A stretch of 9,623 bases of DNA from Oscillospiraceae bacterium (GCA_015064195.1 SVSO01000103.1:1-9623), one strand, 5' to 3'. Positions 1 through 7,074 are shown, counted from the first letter of the stretch. The notes: generated by a model not told the origin, from the sequence alone. Numbers and translations: made by a program.

Positions 1-170
1 AACGGCAGCAGAATGAGCAGTGCCCACGATTTGAAATTAAGCCAGAACAGCCAGAGATAGAGCAGCGTGAAAACGCTGTACATGGCGATGAGCAGGCCGC
101 GCACCACCTGCGTTTTCGCGGTCGGGCGAGGCTTCACGGTATATTCGCAGAAGTTTTTATAATCGTTCAT
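1..170 (-). CDS. Small membrane protein, N-terminal part (runs off the window)
   Basis: The reverse strand encodes 56 residues beginning MNDYKNFCEYTVKPRP, and the frame stays open to the window edge, so the C-terminus is missing. A GGGAG ribosome binding site lies 7 bp upstream of the ATG and a good promoter lies further upstream, which together support the start. After a polar, basic N-terminus of about 24 residues comes a hydrophobic stretch (about residues 25-44, GLLIAMYSVFTLLYLWLFWL). A short NFKS turn follows and then a second hydrophobic segment begins (WALLILLP), so this is probably an integral membrane protein with the N-terminus in the cytoplasm. I do not recognise the family with confidence. 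The short EYTVK-type opening is reminiscent of small uncharacterised clostridial membrane proteins (possibly DUF6106), but that is a guess. It is transcribed divergently from the ACT/UPF0210 operon. Confidence 0.7.
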   Translation of the reverse strand, partial: MNDYKNFCEYTVKPRPTAKTQVVRGLLIAMYSVFTLLYLWLFWLNFKSWALLILLP

Positions 171-200
171 ACAGTCGCTCCCATGATTATTTTATATACC

Positions 201-229
201 ATTATACCACATAGTGCGTTGTAAATCAA
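201..229 (-). promoter_or_regulatory. Sigma-A promoter for the leftward membrane protein
   Basis: On the reverse strand, TTGATT (224-229) and a perfect TATAAT (201-206) are separated by exactly 17 bp, with a TGG extended -10 just before the TATAAT. The -10 lies about 30 bp upstream of the leftward ATG at 170. Confidence 0.75.
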
Positions 230-249
230 GAAATACTTTGAAAATTATT

Positions 250-265
250 GAAATTCATGAATTTC
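250..265. promoter_or_regulatory. Perfect 16-bp palindrome between divergent promoters
   Basis: GAAATTCATGAATTTC is a perfect inverted repeat with no spacer. It lies 4 bp upstream of the rightward -35 (271-276) and about 20 bp upstream of the leftward -35 (224-229). The symmetry and position suit a dimeric regulator that could act on both promoters. The regulator is unknown and function is inferred from position only. Confidence 0.45.
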
Positions 266-270
266 GCATC

Positions 271-299
271 TTGCAATTTTTCGCAAAATGGTGTATTAT
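271..299 (+). promoter_or_regulatory. Sigma-A promoter for the ACT-UPF0210 operon
   Basis: TTGCAA (271-276) and TATTAT (294-299) are separated by 17 bp. The expected start of transcription near 306 gives a leader of about 35 bases, with an AAAGGA ribosome binding site (325-330) ten bases before the ATG at 341. Confidence 0.7.
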
Positions 300-340
300 A
301 TTAATAGTAGAGTTTTACACTGTGAAAGGAATATACTATC

Positions 341-610
341 ATGAAAGCTGTTATTACCGTAACCGGAAAAGACGCAAAGGGCATCATCGCCGCCGTATCC
401 AACTGCTGTGCAGATCACGGCGCGAACATCGTGGACATTTCCCAGAGCGTGCTGCAGGATTATTTTGCCATGATCATGCTGGTGGAGGTTGACGATCTCA
501 AGCTGAGCTTCACCGAATTTGTGGATGTGATGCAGAAGCTGGGCGATGAAAAGGGCCTTGTCATCCACACGATGCACGAAGACATCTTCAACGCCATGCA
601 CAGGATTTAA
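341..610 (+). CDS. ACT-domain protein, UPF0237 family
   Basis: This 89-aa cytoplasmic protein is essentially one ACT domain, a small beta-alpha-beta-beta-alpha-beta fold that usually binds amino acids or similar ligands as a dimer. The opening MKAVITVTGKDAKGIIAAVS with its GKDxxGI turn, the NIVDISQSVLQDYF block (about residues 29-42) and the C-terminal EDIFNAMHRI are hallmarks of UPF0237, a family related to the ACT domains of the glycine cleavage regulator GcvR. Length matches the family's usual 88-90 aa. An AAAGGA site precedes the ATG by ten bases. The UPF0210 gene follows 71 bp downstream with no terminator between, the standard pairing for these two families, so co-transcription and a shared role are likely. 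The ligand and exact function are not known. A competing longer frame opening at 214 is rejected because it begins upstream of the promoter. Confidence 0.93.
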   Translation: MKAVITVTGKDAKGIIAAVSNCCADHGANIVDISQSVLQDYFAMIMLVEVDDLKLSFTEFVDVMQKLGDEKGLVIHTMHEDIFNAMHRI

Positions 611-612
611 TG

Positions 613-653
613 CTTCGCATTCAATCCCTTGAGACACTTCGCATTCAATCCCT
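613..653 (+). repeat. Two 17-bp direct repeats between the ACT and UPF0210 genes
   Basis: CTTCGCATTCAATCCCT occurs at 613-629 and again at 637-653, perfectly conserved with a 24-bp period. It begins just after the ACT stop codon and ends before the UPF0210 ribosome binding site. The period equals eight codons, and the ACT frame after its TAA stays open to another TAA at 659-661. There are only two copies, so it is not a CRISPR array. It may be part of a dispersed intergenic repeat. Confidence 0.8.
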
Positions 654-681
654 ACCATTAATATAATGAAAGGCTACAATC

Positions 682-2040
682 ATGCTCAATACAGCAGACA
701 TTCTTGAAACAATTGCGATGATCCGCGAGGAGAATCTGGACATCCGCACCATCACCATGGGCATTTCCCTGCTCGACTGTGCGTCGGATGATGAGAATCG
801 CTTTGCGGAAAAGATTTACGATAAGATCACAAAATATGCGGAAAAGCTGGTCGTCACCGGCGAAAATATCGAGAAGGAATACGGCATTCCGATCATCAAC
901 AAGCGGGTCGCCGTCACTCCCATCTCCCTCTGCGGCGGAAATTTCTCCCCCGAGGGCTATCTGAAGGCCGCATGTGCCCTTGACCGCGCCGCCCAGACGC
1001 TGGGCATCAACTTCATCGGCGGATTCGGTGCGCTGGTTCACAAGGGCATGACGAAAAAGGACGAGACATTCCTCTCCATCATCCCCGAAGCGCTGGCCGA
1101 AACCAAGCTGGTCTGCTCCTCCGTCAATGTTGCCACCACCAAGGCGGGCATCAACATGGACGCGGTGGCGAAAATGGGCGAGATTATCAAGCGCGCCGCC
1201 TATCTGACCCGGGATGAGCAGAGCATCGGCTGTGCAAAATTCGTTGTGTTCGCCAATGTTCCCGAGGATAACCCCTTCATGGCGGGCGCATTCCACGGTG
1301 TCGGCGAAGGCGAAGCTGTCGTTTCCGTTGGAGTATCCGGCCCCGGCGTTGTGGCGAATGCCATCAAGCGCGCCGGCGACTGCAATTTCTCCGAGCTTGC
1401 GGACATCATCAAGAAAACCGCCTTCAAGATCACCCGCGTCGGTCAGCTGGTGGCCTATGAAGCTTCCCGCCGCCTCGATGTTCCCTTCGGCATCGTTGAC
1501 CTTTCCCTCGCGCCCACACCGGCCATCGGCGACTCGGTGGCGCACATTCTCGAAAATATGGGCCTTGAACGCTGCGGCGCACATGGAACAACTGCGGCGC
1601 TGGCACTGCTCAACGACGCGGTGAAAAAGGGCGGCGTCATGGCGTCCTCCCACGTGGGCGGTCTTTCCGGCGCATTCATCCCTGTCTCCGAGGATGCGGG
1701 CATGATCGACGCTGTCACCTGCGGCGCGCTGTCCATCGAAAAGCTGGAGGCTATGACCGCCGTTTGCTCCGTGGGACTTGACATGATCGTCATCCCCGGT
1801 GACACATCGGAAGCGGTCATCTGCGGTATCATCGCGGACGAGATCTCCATCGGCGTGGCCAATACCAAGACCACCGCCGTCCGCGTCATTCCTGCATACG
1901 GTAAAAAAGAGGGCGAGATCGTCAACTTCGGCGGTCTGCTGGGCTATGCACCGGTCATCCGCCTGAACGAAAACTCCCCCGCAGACTTCATTGCCCGCGG
2001 CGGACGGATCCCCGCACCCATTCATTCGCTGAAAAACTGA
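682..2040 (+). CDS. PFL-like UPF0210/DUF711 family protein
   Basis: The 452-aa product matches the usual length (about 450 aa) of UPF0210 (DUF711), often annotated 'PFL family protein' because its fold resembles pyruvate formate-lyase-type barrels. Family marks are the N-terminal block [13 protein letters not shown] (about residues 21-33), the glycine-rich central part ([27 protein letters not shown]) and the C-terminal [15 protein letters not shown] see no canonical glycyl-radical motif (RVxGY/F) near the C-terminus, so a radical mechanism is not supported; RVIPAYGKK is the closest stretch and lacks the glycine. No signal peptide or membrane segment is present, so it is cytoplasmic. A GAAAGG site (668-673) eight bases before the ATG supports the start. 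It is co-transcribed with the ACT-domain gene and followed by a terminator. The pairing suggests the ACT protein senses a ligand linked to this protein's unknown activity. Confidence 0.93.
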   Translation: MLNTADILETIAMIREENLDIRTITMGISLLDCASDDENRFAEKIYDKITKYAEKLVVTGENIEKEYGIPIINKRVAVTPISLCGGNFSPEGYLKAACALDRAAQTLGINFIGGFGALVHKGMTKKDETFLSIIPEALAETKLVCSSVNVATTKAGINMDAVAKMGEIIKRAAYLTRDEQSIGCAKFVVFANVPEDNPFMAGAFHGVGEGEAVVSVGVSGPGVVANAIKRAGDCNFSELADIIKKTAFKITRVGQLVAYEASRRLDVPFGIVDLSLAPTPAIGDSVAHILENMGLERCGAHGTTAALALLNDAVKKGGVMASSHVGGLSGAFIPVSEDAGMIDAVTCGALSIEKLEAMTAVCSVGLDMIVIPGDTSEAVICGIIADEISIGVANTKTTAVRVIPAYGKKEGEIVNFGGLLGYAPVIRLNENSPADFIARGGRIPAPIHSLKN

Positions 2041-2044
2041 GAAG

Positions 2045-2081
2045 AATCGGCTGTCCATCGGGCAGCCGATTTTCTATTTTT
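2045..2081 (+). terminator. Rho-independent terminator of the ACT-UPF0210 operon
   Basis: A 9-bp perfect stem AATCGGCTG/CAGCCGATT (2045-2053 and 2063-2071) can be extended inward by a G-U pair and two G-C pairs to a 3-base loop. A T-rich tail (TTTCTATTTTT) follows. It begins four bases after the UPF0210 stop codon. Its sequence is unrelated to the four terminators in the lipoprotein array. Confidence 0.88.
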
Positions 2082-2107
2082 GGCACTCTGTATTACATTT
2101 TTGGCAC
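2076..2107. repeat. Pair of 11-bp direct repeats upstream of lipoprotein 1
   Basis: ATTTTTGGCAC occurs at 2076-2086 and 2097-2107, a 21-bp period or two helical turns. The second copy ends ten bases before the -35 of lipoprotein gene 1. The first copy overlaps the T-tail of the preceding terminator. Same-face spacing beside a promoter suggests a possible activator site. I do not see the same motif before the other three lipoprotein genes. Confidence 0.5.
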
Positions 2108-2117
2108 ACCAGATATC

Positions 2118-2146
2118 TTTACATTCCGGAGAAAATATGGTATAAT
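2118..2146 (+). promoter_or_regulatory. Promoter of lipoprotein gene 1
   Basis: TTTACA (2118-2123) and TATAAT (2141-2146) are separated by 17 bp, with a TGG extended -10 (2138-2140). An in-frame ATG at 2145 lies inside the -10 box, so it cannot be the start codon. This favours the ATG at 2193. Confidence 0.82.
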
Positions 2147-2192
2147 GATAGCAGACATCCCGCAAATACTGTATTTTTTCTGGAGGTACAAC

Positions 2193-3686
2193 ATGAAAAC
2201 CAATGCGACAAAATTGTTATCTTTATTTCTCGCTCTTGTGATGGCATCCGGTCTTGCAGCCTGCGGCGGCGAAGCGGTCAGCTCCGACACTACCGCTCCC
2301 AATGCATCCGGCGAAACCACTGCGCAGACGACCGGTGAGCTTGCGCCGGAGGAGATCAACCGCGAAAATGCCGTTCTGCGGATGAAGCCGGTGGATCTGC
2401 AGGGCGAAACCTTCAATATATTATATGTGGGCGACAAGACCATCTATCGGCAGGATGTGTACGCCGAGGAGACCGGCGACATTGTGGACGACGCCGTATT
2501 TGCCCGCAATCTTTACATCGAGGAGCTGCTCAACTGCACCTTCAATCCCATTGCCTTTGACAGTGATACCCAGAAAACCGTCAACCACATTTATCAGACG
2601 GTCATGGCCGGCGAGGATCTCTACGATCTCTGCTCCTCCCATCAGTCCTACCTTTCCCAGAAGATCACGCAGGATGCGTTCCACAATTTCATCGATGATC
2701 CCTACATCGACTGGGAGATGCCGTGGTGGAATCTGGATTACATGAAGGAGCTGACGGTGGGCGATGAAAAGCTGTTCTTCCTGTTCGGCGACATTTCCCT
2801 GATGCGCATGAAATCCCTCGGCTCGGTGTACTTCCACCGGGATCTGTACGATCAGCTCTACGGCGATCCGGACGAGCTGTACCGGACGGTATTCGACGGC
2901 AAGTGGACGTTTGACAAATATTCCGAGCTGGTGCGCGGCGCTTATGCCGATCTGAACGGCAACACCGTTGTGGATACCGGTGACCGCTTCGGTGCATTCG
3001 GCAACGTTACCAAATCCATCGAGCATTATCAGTATGCCTGCGATGTCTACTCCACCGTGCGCAATGAGGACGGCATTCCGGAGCTGGCACTCAACAATGA
3101 AAAATCCGTCAACTTCGCCGAAAAGCTGCTGGATCTGTACTACAACAACGAGGGCTTCATCCGCGATCCCAAGACCAACATGGAGCAGCATCAGTCGGAA
3201 TTCATGAGCGGACTCATGCTGTTCTGCCCCATCTGGTTCCGCGAGGCCGAGGCTCTGCGCGAAATGACCGCCGATTACGGTATCGTCAACTATCCGAAAT
3301 ATGCCGAGGATGAGGAATATCAGGCGCTGGTTCACAACGGCACCACCGTATTCTGCACGCCCATCACATCGAAAAAGACCGACAAGATCGGCGCGATCTG
3401 CGAAGTCATGGCGTTCTACAACTACCAGAACGTCACCCCCGCATACTTTGAGGTTGCGCTCAAGGTGAAATATTCCCGCGACGACAATACCTCCAAGGTG
3501 CTGGACATCATCTCCGAATCCGCTTATACCAACTTCGGTTACGCTTACGCCACCTATCTGGCAGGTCTTGGCTATATGCGCGGCATGGTCGAATCCAACA
3601 GGGAATTCGCTTCGTGGTATGCTTCCAAGGAAGCTGCCGCCATCACCGGTATTCAGAAAATCATCGATCTCTACACCGCAAGCTGA
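2193..3686 (+). CDS. Substrate-binding lipoprotein, copy 1 of 4 (family 1 SBP-like)
   Basis: This 497-aa secreted lipoprotein has a lysine-containing N-terminus, a hydrophobic core and the lipobox LAAC (lipidated Cys24). A Ser/Thr/Ala-rich linker runs to about residue 50, and the folded domain starts at EEINRENA. Later motifs resemble clostridial family 1 extracellular solute-binding proteins of ABC importers: DGKWTFDK (235-242), DYGIVNYPKY (361-370) and ALKVKYSRDD (422-431). Residues 253-264 form an EF-hand/dockerin-like loop with D253, N255, N257, D261 and D264 placed to bind calcium. An aromatic block DWEMPWWN (173-180) may contribute to ligand binding. Start choice rests on the GGAGG site (2182-2186) six bases before the ATG and on the signal peptide. 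It forms its own transcription unit with no permease nearby. The ligand is unknown; sugars or peptides are typical for such proteins. It shares most features with copy 4. Confidence 0.85.
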   Translation: MKTNATKLLSLFLALVMASGLAACGGEAVSSDTTAPNASGETTAQTTGELAPEEINRENAVLRMKPVDLQGETFNILYVGDKTIYRQDVYAEETGDIVDDAVFARNLYIEELLNCTFNPIAFDSDTQKTVNHIYQTVMAGEDLYDLCSSHQSYLSQKITQDAFHNFIDDPYIDWEMPWWNLDYMKELTVGDEKLFFLFGDISLMRMKSLGSVYFHRDLYDQLYGDPDELYRTVFDGKWTFDKYSELVRGAYADLNGNTVVDTGDRFGAFGNVTKSIEHYQYACDVYSTVRNEDGIPELALNNEKSVNFAEKLLDLYYNNEGFIRDPKTNMEQHQSEFMSGLMLFCPIWFREAEALREMTADYGIVNYPKYAEDEEYQALVHNGTTVFCTPITSKKTDKIGAICEVMAFYNYQNVTPAYFEVALKVKYSRDDNTSKVLDIISESAYTNFGYAYATYLAGLGYMRGMVESNREFASWYASKEAAAITGIQKIIDLYTAS

Positions 3687-3697
3687 CAAACGCTTTC

Positions 3698-3727
3698 ATC
3701 CCGGACGGTTTCACCGTCCGGGATTTT
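3698..3727 (+). terminator. Terminator of lipoprotein gene 1
   Basis: The perfect 11-bp stem ATCCCGGACGG/CCGTCCGGGAT (3698-3708 and 3714-3724) has a TTTCA loop, whose outer T-A could also pair. The T-tail is short (TTTT). It starts 11 bases after the stop codon. The same hairpin core recurs after the other three lipoprotein genes. Confidence 0.87.
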
Positions 3728-3761
3728 ACGCTTTGCTGACAGGGATTTTACAATTTGTTTA

Positions 3762-3770
3762 CCCCCCCCC
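3762..3770 (+). repeat. Run of nine cytosines upstream of lipoprotein gene 2
   Basis: Nine consecutive C residues lie about 35 bp upstream of the extended -10 of gene 2, in otherwise AT-rich DNA. A homopolymer this long is prone to slippage in replication and also to sequencing or assembly error. Confidence 0.75.
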
Positions 3771-3780
3771 ACAAGGAATT

Positions 3781-3812
3781 TTAACAATTTCCGATTTGTG
3801 GTATGATATAAT
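3781..3812 (+). promoter_or_regulatory. Promoter of lipoprotein gene 2 (extended -10)
   Basis: A consensus extended -10, TGATATAAT, lies at 3804-3812. No good -35 sits at 17 bp. TTAACA (3781-3786) is 20 bp from TATAAT and 15 bp from the overlapping TATGAT (3802-3807), so the -35 contact is weak and the extended -10 probably carries recognition. This differs from the 17-bp spacers of the other three copies. Confidence 0.65.
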
Positions 3813-3843
3813 ACATATATCAATTTTTATAGGAGTGTCAGCT

Positions 3844-5331
3844 ATGAAACGACAAATTTCGATCCTTCTTCTTTGTTCCATTTTAACAAGCCAGTTTGCT
3901 GGATGCGGCTCGTCCGAATCCGTGGACACCGCCGCTCCCGATTCCCCGGATTCCGTTACCACTGTTGGCGGTGAGGAAACTGTGCCGGAGGAGATCAACC
4001 GCGAAAACGCCAAGCTCATGCTGCCGGAGCTGGATTTCGGCGAACAGCAGATCAACATTATGTATGTGGGCGATGAGATCGTTTACCGGCAGGATGTATT
4101 TGCTGAGCAGACCGGTGATGTGGTGGACGATGCCATCTACGCCCGCAATCTCGCCATCGAGGAGCTGCTGAATGTGAAATTCAACTACCTGGCACCATCC
4201 AACGATACGGTAAAATCCGCCGAAATTCTCAGAAAAACGGTGCTGGCCAATGACGATGCCTATGACCTCTGCTCCGGTCATCAGTCCTACACCACCAAGC
4301 TCATCACGCAGGGTCTGTATCACAATTTTGTGGACGACGAATACATCAACTGGGAAATGCCGTGGTGGAATCTCGATTACATGAAGGAAATGGCCGTTGG
4401 AAATGACAAGATCTTCTTCCTCATGGGCGATATTTCGCTGATGTGTCTCAAGTCCCTCGGCGCAGTCTACTACAACCGGGATTTCTATGAGCGGCTTTAC
4501 GGCGATCCCGACGAGCCCTATGATCTCGTATTCGACGGCAAGTGGACCTTCGACAAATTCTGCGAGCTGGTGCGCGGCGGTTATGCGGATCTCAACGGCA
4601 ACACCAAGGTCGATGACGGCGATCAGTTCGGCTCATTTGCCAACGCTTCCAAAAGCGTGGAGCATTTCCAGTATCCCTGCGGCATCACCACCACCACCCG
4701 CGATGAGGAAGGCATCCCGCGCCTGACCCTCAACAATGAGCGCACCATCAATTTCGTCAACGATCTGTACGCCCTTTATTTTGAAAATGAAGGCTTCTAT
4801 CTGGACAAAAACGCCAGCATCGATGATCACATCGCCGAATTCATGGACGGCAAGTATCTGTTCTGCCCCGTATGGTTCCGCCATGCCGATCAGATCCGTG
4901 AAATGACCACCGACTACGGCATCGTCAACTATCCGAAATATTACGAGGAAGACGAATACAAGACGCTGGTCCACAACGGCACCACCGTTTTCGTCACGCC
5001 CATCACATCGAAGATCGCCGACAAGATCGGTGCAGTCTGCGAGGCCATGGCGTACTACAACTATGTCAGCGTCACTCCCGCTTACTACGAGGTCGCGCTC
5101 AAGGTGAAATATTCCCGCGACGATCAGACCTCGCAGGTGCTGGATCTCATCGCCGCATCCGCAACCACCAATTTCGGCTATGTATTCTCCGGCCCGATTG
5201 CCGGTATCGGCGATCTGCGCGACATGATGCAGAAAAAGACCAAGGATTTCGGATCGTGGTTTGCAAAATATGAGTCCAGAGCAAACGATTCGCTCACCAA
5301 GCTCATCGACACCTATCTGGAAGTTGAATAA
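3844..5331 (+). CDS. Substrate-binding lipoprotein, copy 2 of 4 (family 1 SBP-like)
   Basis: The 495-aa product begins MKRQISILLLCSILTS and has the lipobox FAGC with lipidated Cys21. A Ser/Asp/Pro-rich linker runs to about residue 47, then the conserved EEINRENAK block begins. Copy-specific features are LMLPELDFG (58-66), INWEMPWWN (168-176) and FYLDKNASIDDHI (318-330); the LPELDFG and FYLD-ASI-DHI elements are shared with copy 3. The calcium-type loop DLNGNTKVDDGD occupies 249-260. Cysteines in DLCS (143), LFCP (341) and VCEAM (399) recur in all four copies. The frame is open upstream to 3568, overlapping gene 1 and its terminator. The true start is set by the AGGAG site (3831-3835) eight bases before the ATG and by the signal peptide. 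It is probably a ligand-capture protein anchored outside the membrane, with its transporter partner not in this window. Confidence 0.85.
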   Translation: MKRQISILLLCSILTSQFAGCGSSESVDTAAPDSPDSVTTVGGEETVPEEINRENAKLMLPELDFGEQQINIMYVGDEIVYRQDVFAEQTGDVVDDAIYARNLAIEELLNVKFNYLAPSNDTVKSAEILRKTVLANDDAYDLCSGHQSYTTKLITQGLYHNFVDDEYINWEMPWWNLDYMKEMAVGNDKIFFLMGDISLMCLKSLGAVYYNRDFYERLYGDPDEPYDLVFDGKWTFDKFCELVRGGYADLNGNTKVDDGDQFGSFANASKSVEHFQYPCGITTTTRDEEGIPRLTLNNERTINFVNDLYALYFENEGFYLDKNASIDDHIAEFMDGKYLFCPVWFRHADQIREMTTDYGIVNYPKYYEEDEYKTLVHNGTTVFVTPITSKIADKIGAVCEAMAYYNYVSVTPAYYEVALKVKYSRDDQTSQVLDLIAASATTNFGYVFSGPIAGIGDLRDMMQKKTKDFGSWFAKYESRANDSLTKLIDTYLEVE

Positions 5332-5337
5332 GCTTTT

Positions 5338-5367
5338 ATCCCGGACGGCAAAGCCGTCCGGGATTTT
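5338..5367 (+). terminator. Terminator of lipoprotein gene 2
   Basis: The perfect 12-bp stem ATCCCGGACGGC/GCCGTCCGGGAT (5338-5349 and 5353-5364) has an AAA loop and a short TTTT tail. Stem and loop are identical to those after gene 3. Confidence 0.88.
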
Positions 5368-5402
5368 GATTCGATTGTTTCATAGAATGAGCGAATCGTT
5401 TC

Positions 5403-5431
5403 TTTACTTTTCTCCGGATGGATGATATAAT
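5403..5431 (+). promoter_or_regulatory. Promoter of lipoprotein gene 3
   Basis: TTTACT (5403-5408) and TATAAT (5426-5431) are separated by 17 bp, with a TGA extended -10 (5423-5425). An upstream in-frame ATG at 5418 lies within this promoter and cannot be the start of the protein. Confidence 0.82.
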
Positions 5432-5465
5432 TATATTGAAATTATTCATTTCGGAGGAACAAACC

Positions 5466-6962
5466 ATGAAACACAATACACCAAATGTCATCTCTCTTTT
5501 GCTGGCGGCGGCACTGCTGGCAAGCTGCGGCGCGTCGGATGCGCCCGTAAGCTCCGACACAACTGCGTCCGCTTCCGCTGACACACCCGTTTCTGCTACT
5601 GGCTCTGATCCCACCAATTCGGACGAGATAAACCGTGAAAACGCGCAGATGCTGCTGCCGGAGCTTGATTTCGGCGGTACTGTCGTGGACGTGCTTTATG
5701 TGGGCGACAATATCATCTATCGGCAGGATGTGTATGCCGAGGAAACCGGCGACGTGGTGGATGATGCCGTCTACGCCCGCAACATTGCCATTGAGGAACT
5801 GTTGAACATTGACTTTAATCCGGTCACGTATGAAAACGATACAGCGGGAACGGCCAATCACATCAACGTGACCGTCATGGCCGGCGAAGATCTGTACGAC
5901 CTCTGCTCCTCCCATCAGTCCTACACCACCAAGCTCATCATGAAGGGCTTCTTCCACAATTTCGCCGATGACGAGTACATCAACTGGGATATGCCGTGGT
6001 GGAATCTGGATTATATGCGCGAAATGGCGGTGGGCGATGACAAGATTTTCTTCCTCATGGGCGATATTTCCCTGATGCGCATGAAGTCCCTCGGCGCGGT
6101 CTACTACAATCGGGAGCTGTACGACGATCTTTACGGTGATCCCGACGAGCCGTATGATCTCGTGTTCGACGGCAAATGGACGCTGGACAAGTTCTCTGAG
6201 CTGGTTCGCGGCGGTTATGCCGATCTCAACGGCAACAGCCAGCGCGATGTAGGCGACCGATACGGTGCGGTGGCTAACTACAGCAAGTCCGTGGAGCATT
6301 TCCATTTTGCCAGCGGCGTGACCACTACCACAAAGGATGAAAACGGCATCCCGACCCTCACCCTGAACAATGAGCGCACCATCAATTTTGTGGAGAAATT
6401 CTACAAGCTTTACTACGAAAATGAAGGCTTCTATCTGGATGAGGATGCCAGCATTTACGACCACATCGACGAATTCATGGGCGGCCAGTATCTGTTCTGC
6501 CCCGTATGGTTCCGCGAAGCCGAGCAGCTTCGCGAAATGACCACCGACTACGGCATTGTCAACTATCCGAAATTCGCCGAGGACGAGGAATACAAGACGC
6601 TGGTTCACAACGGCACCACCGTATTCGTTACCCCCGTCACGTCGAAGCTCACCGACAAGATCGGCGCGGTCTGCGAGGCCATGGCTTTCTACAACTACAA
6701 GAGCGTCACGCCGGCTTATTACGAGATCGCCCTCAAGGTGAAATACTCCCGCGATGATAAGACGGCGCAGATCCTCGACCTCATCTCCGATTCTGCTTCC
6801 ACCAACTTCGGCTATGTGTTCTCCAGCACACTCAACTATCTCGGCACACTCCGCGATCTGATGAAGCAGAAGACCACCGATTTTTCATCGTGGTATGCAA
6901 AGAAAGAGTCCACCGGTCAGGCGGGCCTCCAGAAGCTCATCGACACCTATCTGGAACAGTAA
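5466..6962 (+). CDS. Substrate-binding lipoprotein, copy 3 of 4 (family 1 SBP-like)
   Basis: This 498-aa lipoprotein begins MKHNTPNVISLLLAAALLAS, with the lipobox LASC and lipidated Cys21. A low-complexity Ser/Ala/Thr/Asp linker (about 22-52) leads to DEINRENA. It is closest to copy 2: both carry LPELDFG, YIN-W-MPWWNLDYM, DPDEPYDLVFDGKWT, TLNNERTINFV and a FYLD-type loop. The calcium-type loop is DLNGNSQRDVGD (253-264), with all acidic or amide ligand positions kept. Where copies 1, 2 and 4 have YAC or YPC near residue 280, this copy has FASG, so one cysteine is lost. Its linker resembles copy 1 at VSSDTTA. A GGAGG site (5453-5457) eight bases before the ATG fixes the start. It is a separate transcription unit with its own promoter and terminator. 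Ligand unknown. Confidence 0.85.
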   Translation: MKHNTPNVISLLLAAALLASCGASDAPVSSDTTASASADTPVSATGSDPTNSDEINRENAQMLLPELDFGGTVVDVLYVGDNIIYRQDVYAEETGDVVDDAVYARNIAIEELLNIDFNPVTYENDTAGTANHINVTVMAGEDLYDLCSSHQSYTTKLIMKGFFHNFADDEYINWDMPWWNLDYMREMAVGDDKIFFLMGDISLMRMKSLGAVYYNRELYDDLYGDPDEPYDLVFDGKWTLDKFSELVRGGYADLNGNSQRDVGDRYGAVANYSKSVEHFHFASGVTTTTKDENGIPTLTLNNERTINFVEKFYKLYYENEGFYLDEDASIYDHIDEFMGGQYLFCPVWFREAEQLREMTTDYGIVNYPKFAEDEEYKTLVHNGTTVFVTPVTSKLTDKIGAVCEAMAFYNYKSVTPAYYEIALKVKYSRDDKTAQILDLISDSASTNFGYVFSSTLNYLGTLRDLMKQKTTDFSSWYAKKESTGQAGLQKLIDTYLEQ

Positions 6963-6971
6963 TCACCATTT

Positions 6972-7002
6972 ATCCCGGACGGCAAAGCCGTCCGGGATTT
7001 TT
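6972..7002 (+). terminator. Terminator of lipoprotein gene 3
   Basis: The perfect 12-bp stem ATCCCGGACGGC/GCCGTCCGGGAT (6972-6983 and 6987-6998) has an AAA loop, followed by TTTTT. It matches the gene 2 terminator exactly in stem and loop. Confidence 0.88.
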
Positions 7003-7074
7003 GCTTATCGTTCAGCCCCATTGGACTATCGTTCCGACTTTGCCGAAACAGCCGCAATTTCATGCAATCTTAGC

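Noticed and set aside
214..492. 92-codon frame overlapping the ACT-domain gene
   Set aside because: It starts upstream of the promoter and overlaps a well-conserved ACT gene in another frame, and its product is rich in basic residues without recognisable motifs.
613..653. Possible CRISPR array
   Set aside because: There are only two repeats of 17 bp with a 7-base gap, too short and too few for repeat-spacer structure, and no cas genes are nearby.
662..667. TATAAT just before the UPF0210 gene as a separate promoter
   Set aside because: It directly abuts the GAAAGG ribosome binding site, so a transcript starting there would lack that site, and no -35 is evident.
658..2058. 466-codon open frame on the reverse strand opposite the UPF0210 gene
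   Set aside because: The forward product matches UPF0210 from end to end. The reverse frame is a compositional shadow that crosses the operon terminator.
2421..3689. 422-codon reverse-strand frame opposite lipoprotein gene 1
   Set aside because: It is an antisense shadow of a gene with clear lipoprotein features, and it has no ribosome binding site or family motifs of its own.
3568..3843. Upstream extension of lipoprotein gene 2 to an ATG at 3568
   Set aside because: It would overlap the end of gene 1, read through the gene 1 terminator and the gene 2 promoter, and bury the signal peptide inside the protein.
5368..5397. GATTCG/CGAATC inverted repeat between genes 2 and 3
   Set aside because: The 6-bp arms are 18 bases apart with no T-tail or promoter relationship. 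This is likely chance.
7007..7034. TATCGTTC direct repeat upstream of lipoprotein gene 4
   Set aside because: It is only 8 bp with two copies, away from the promoter, and not found in the other units. It is too short to support a function.
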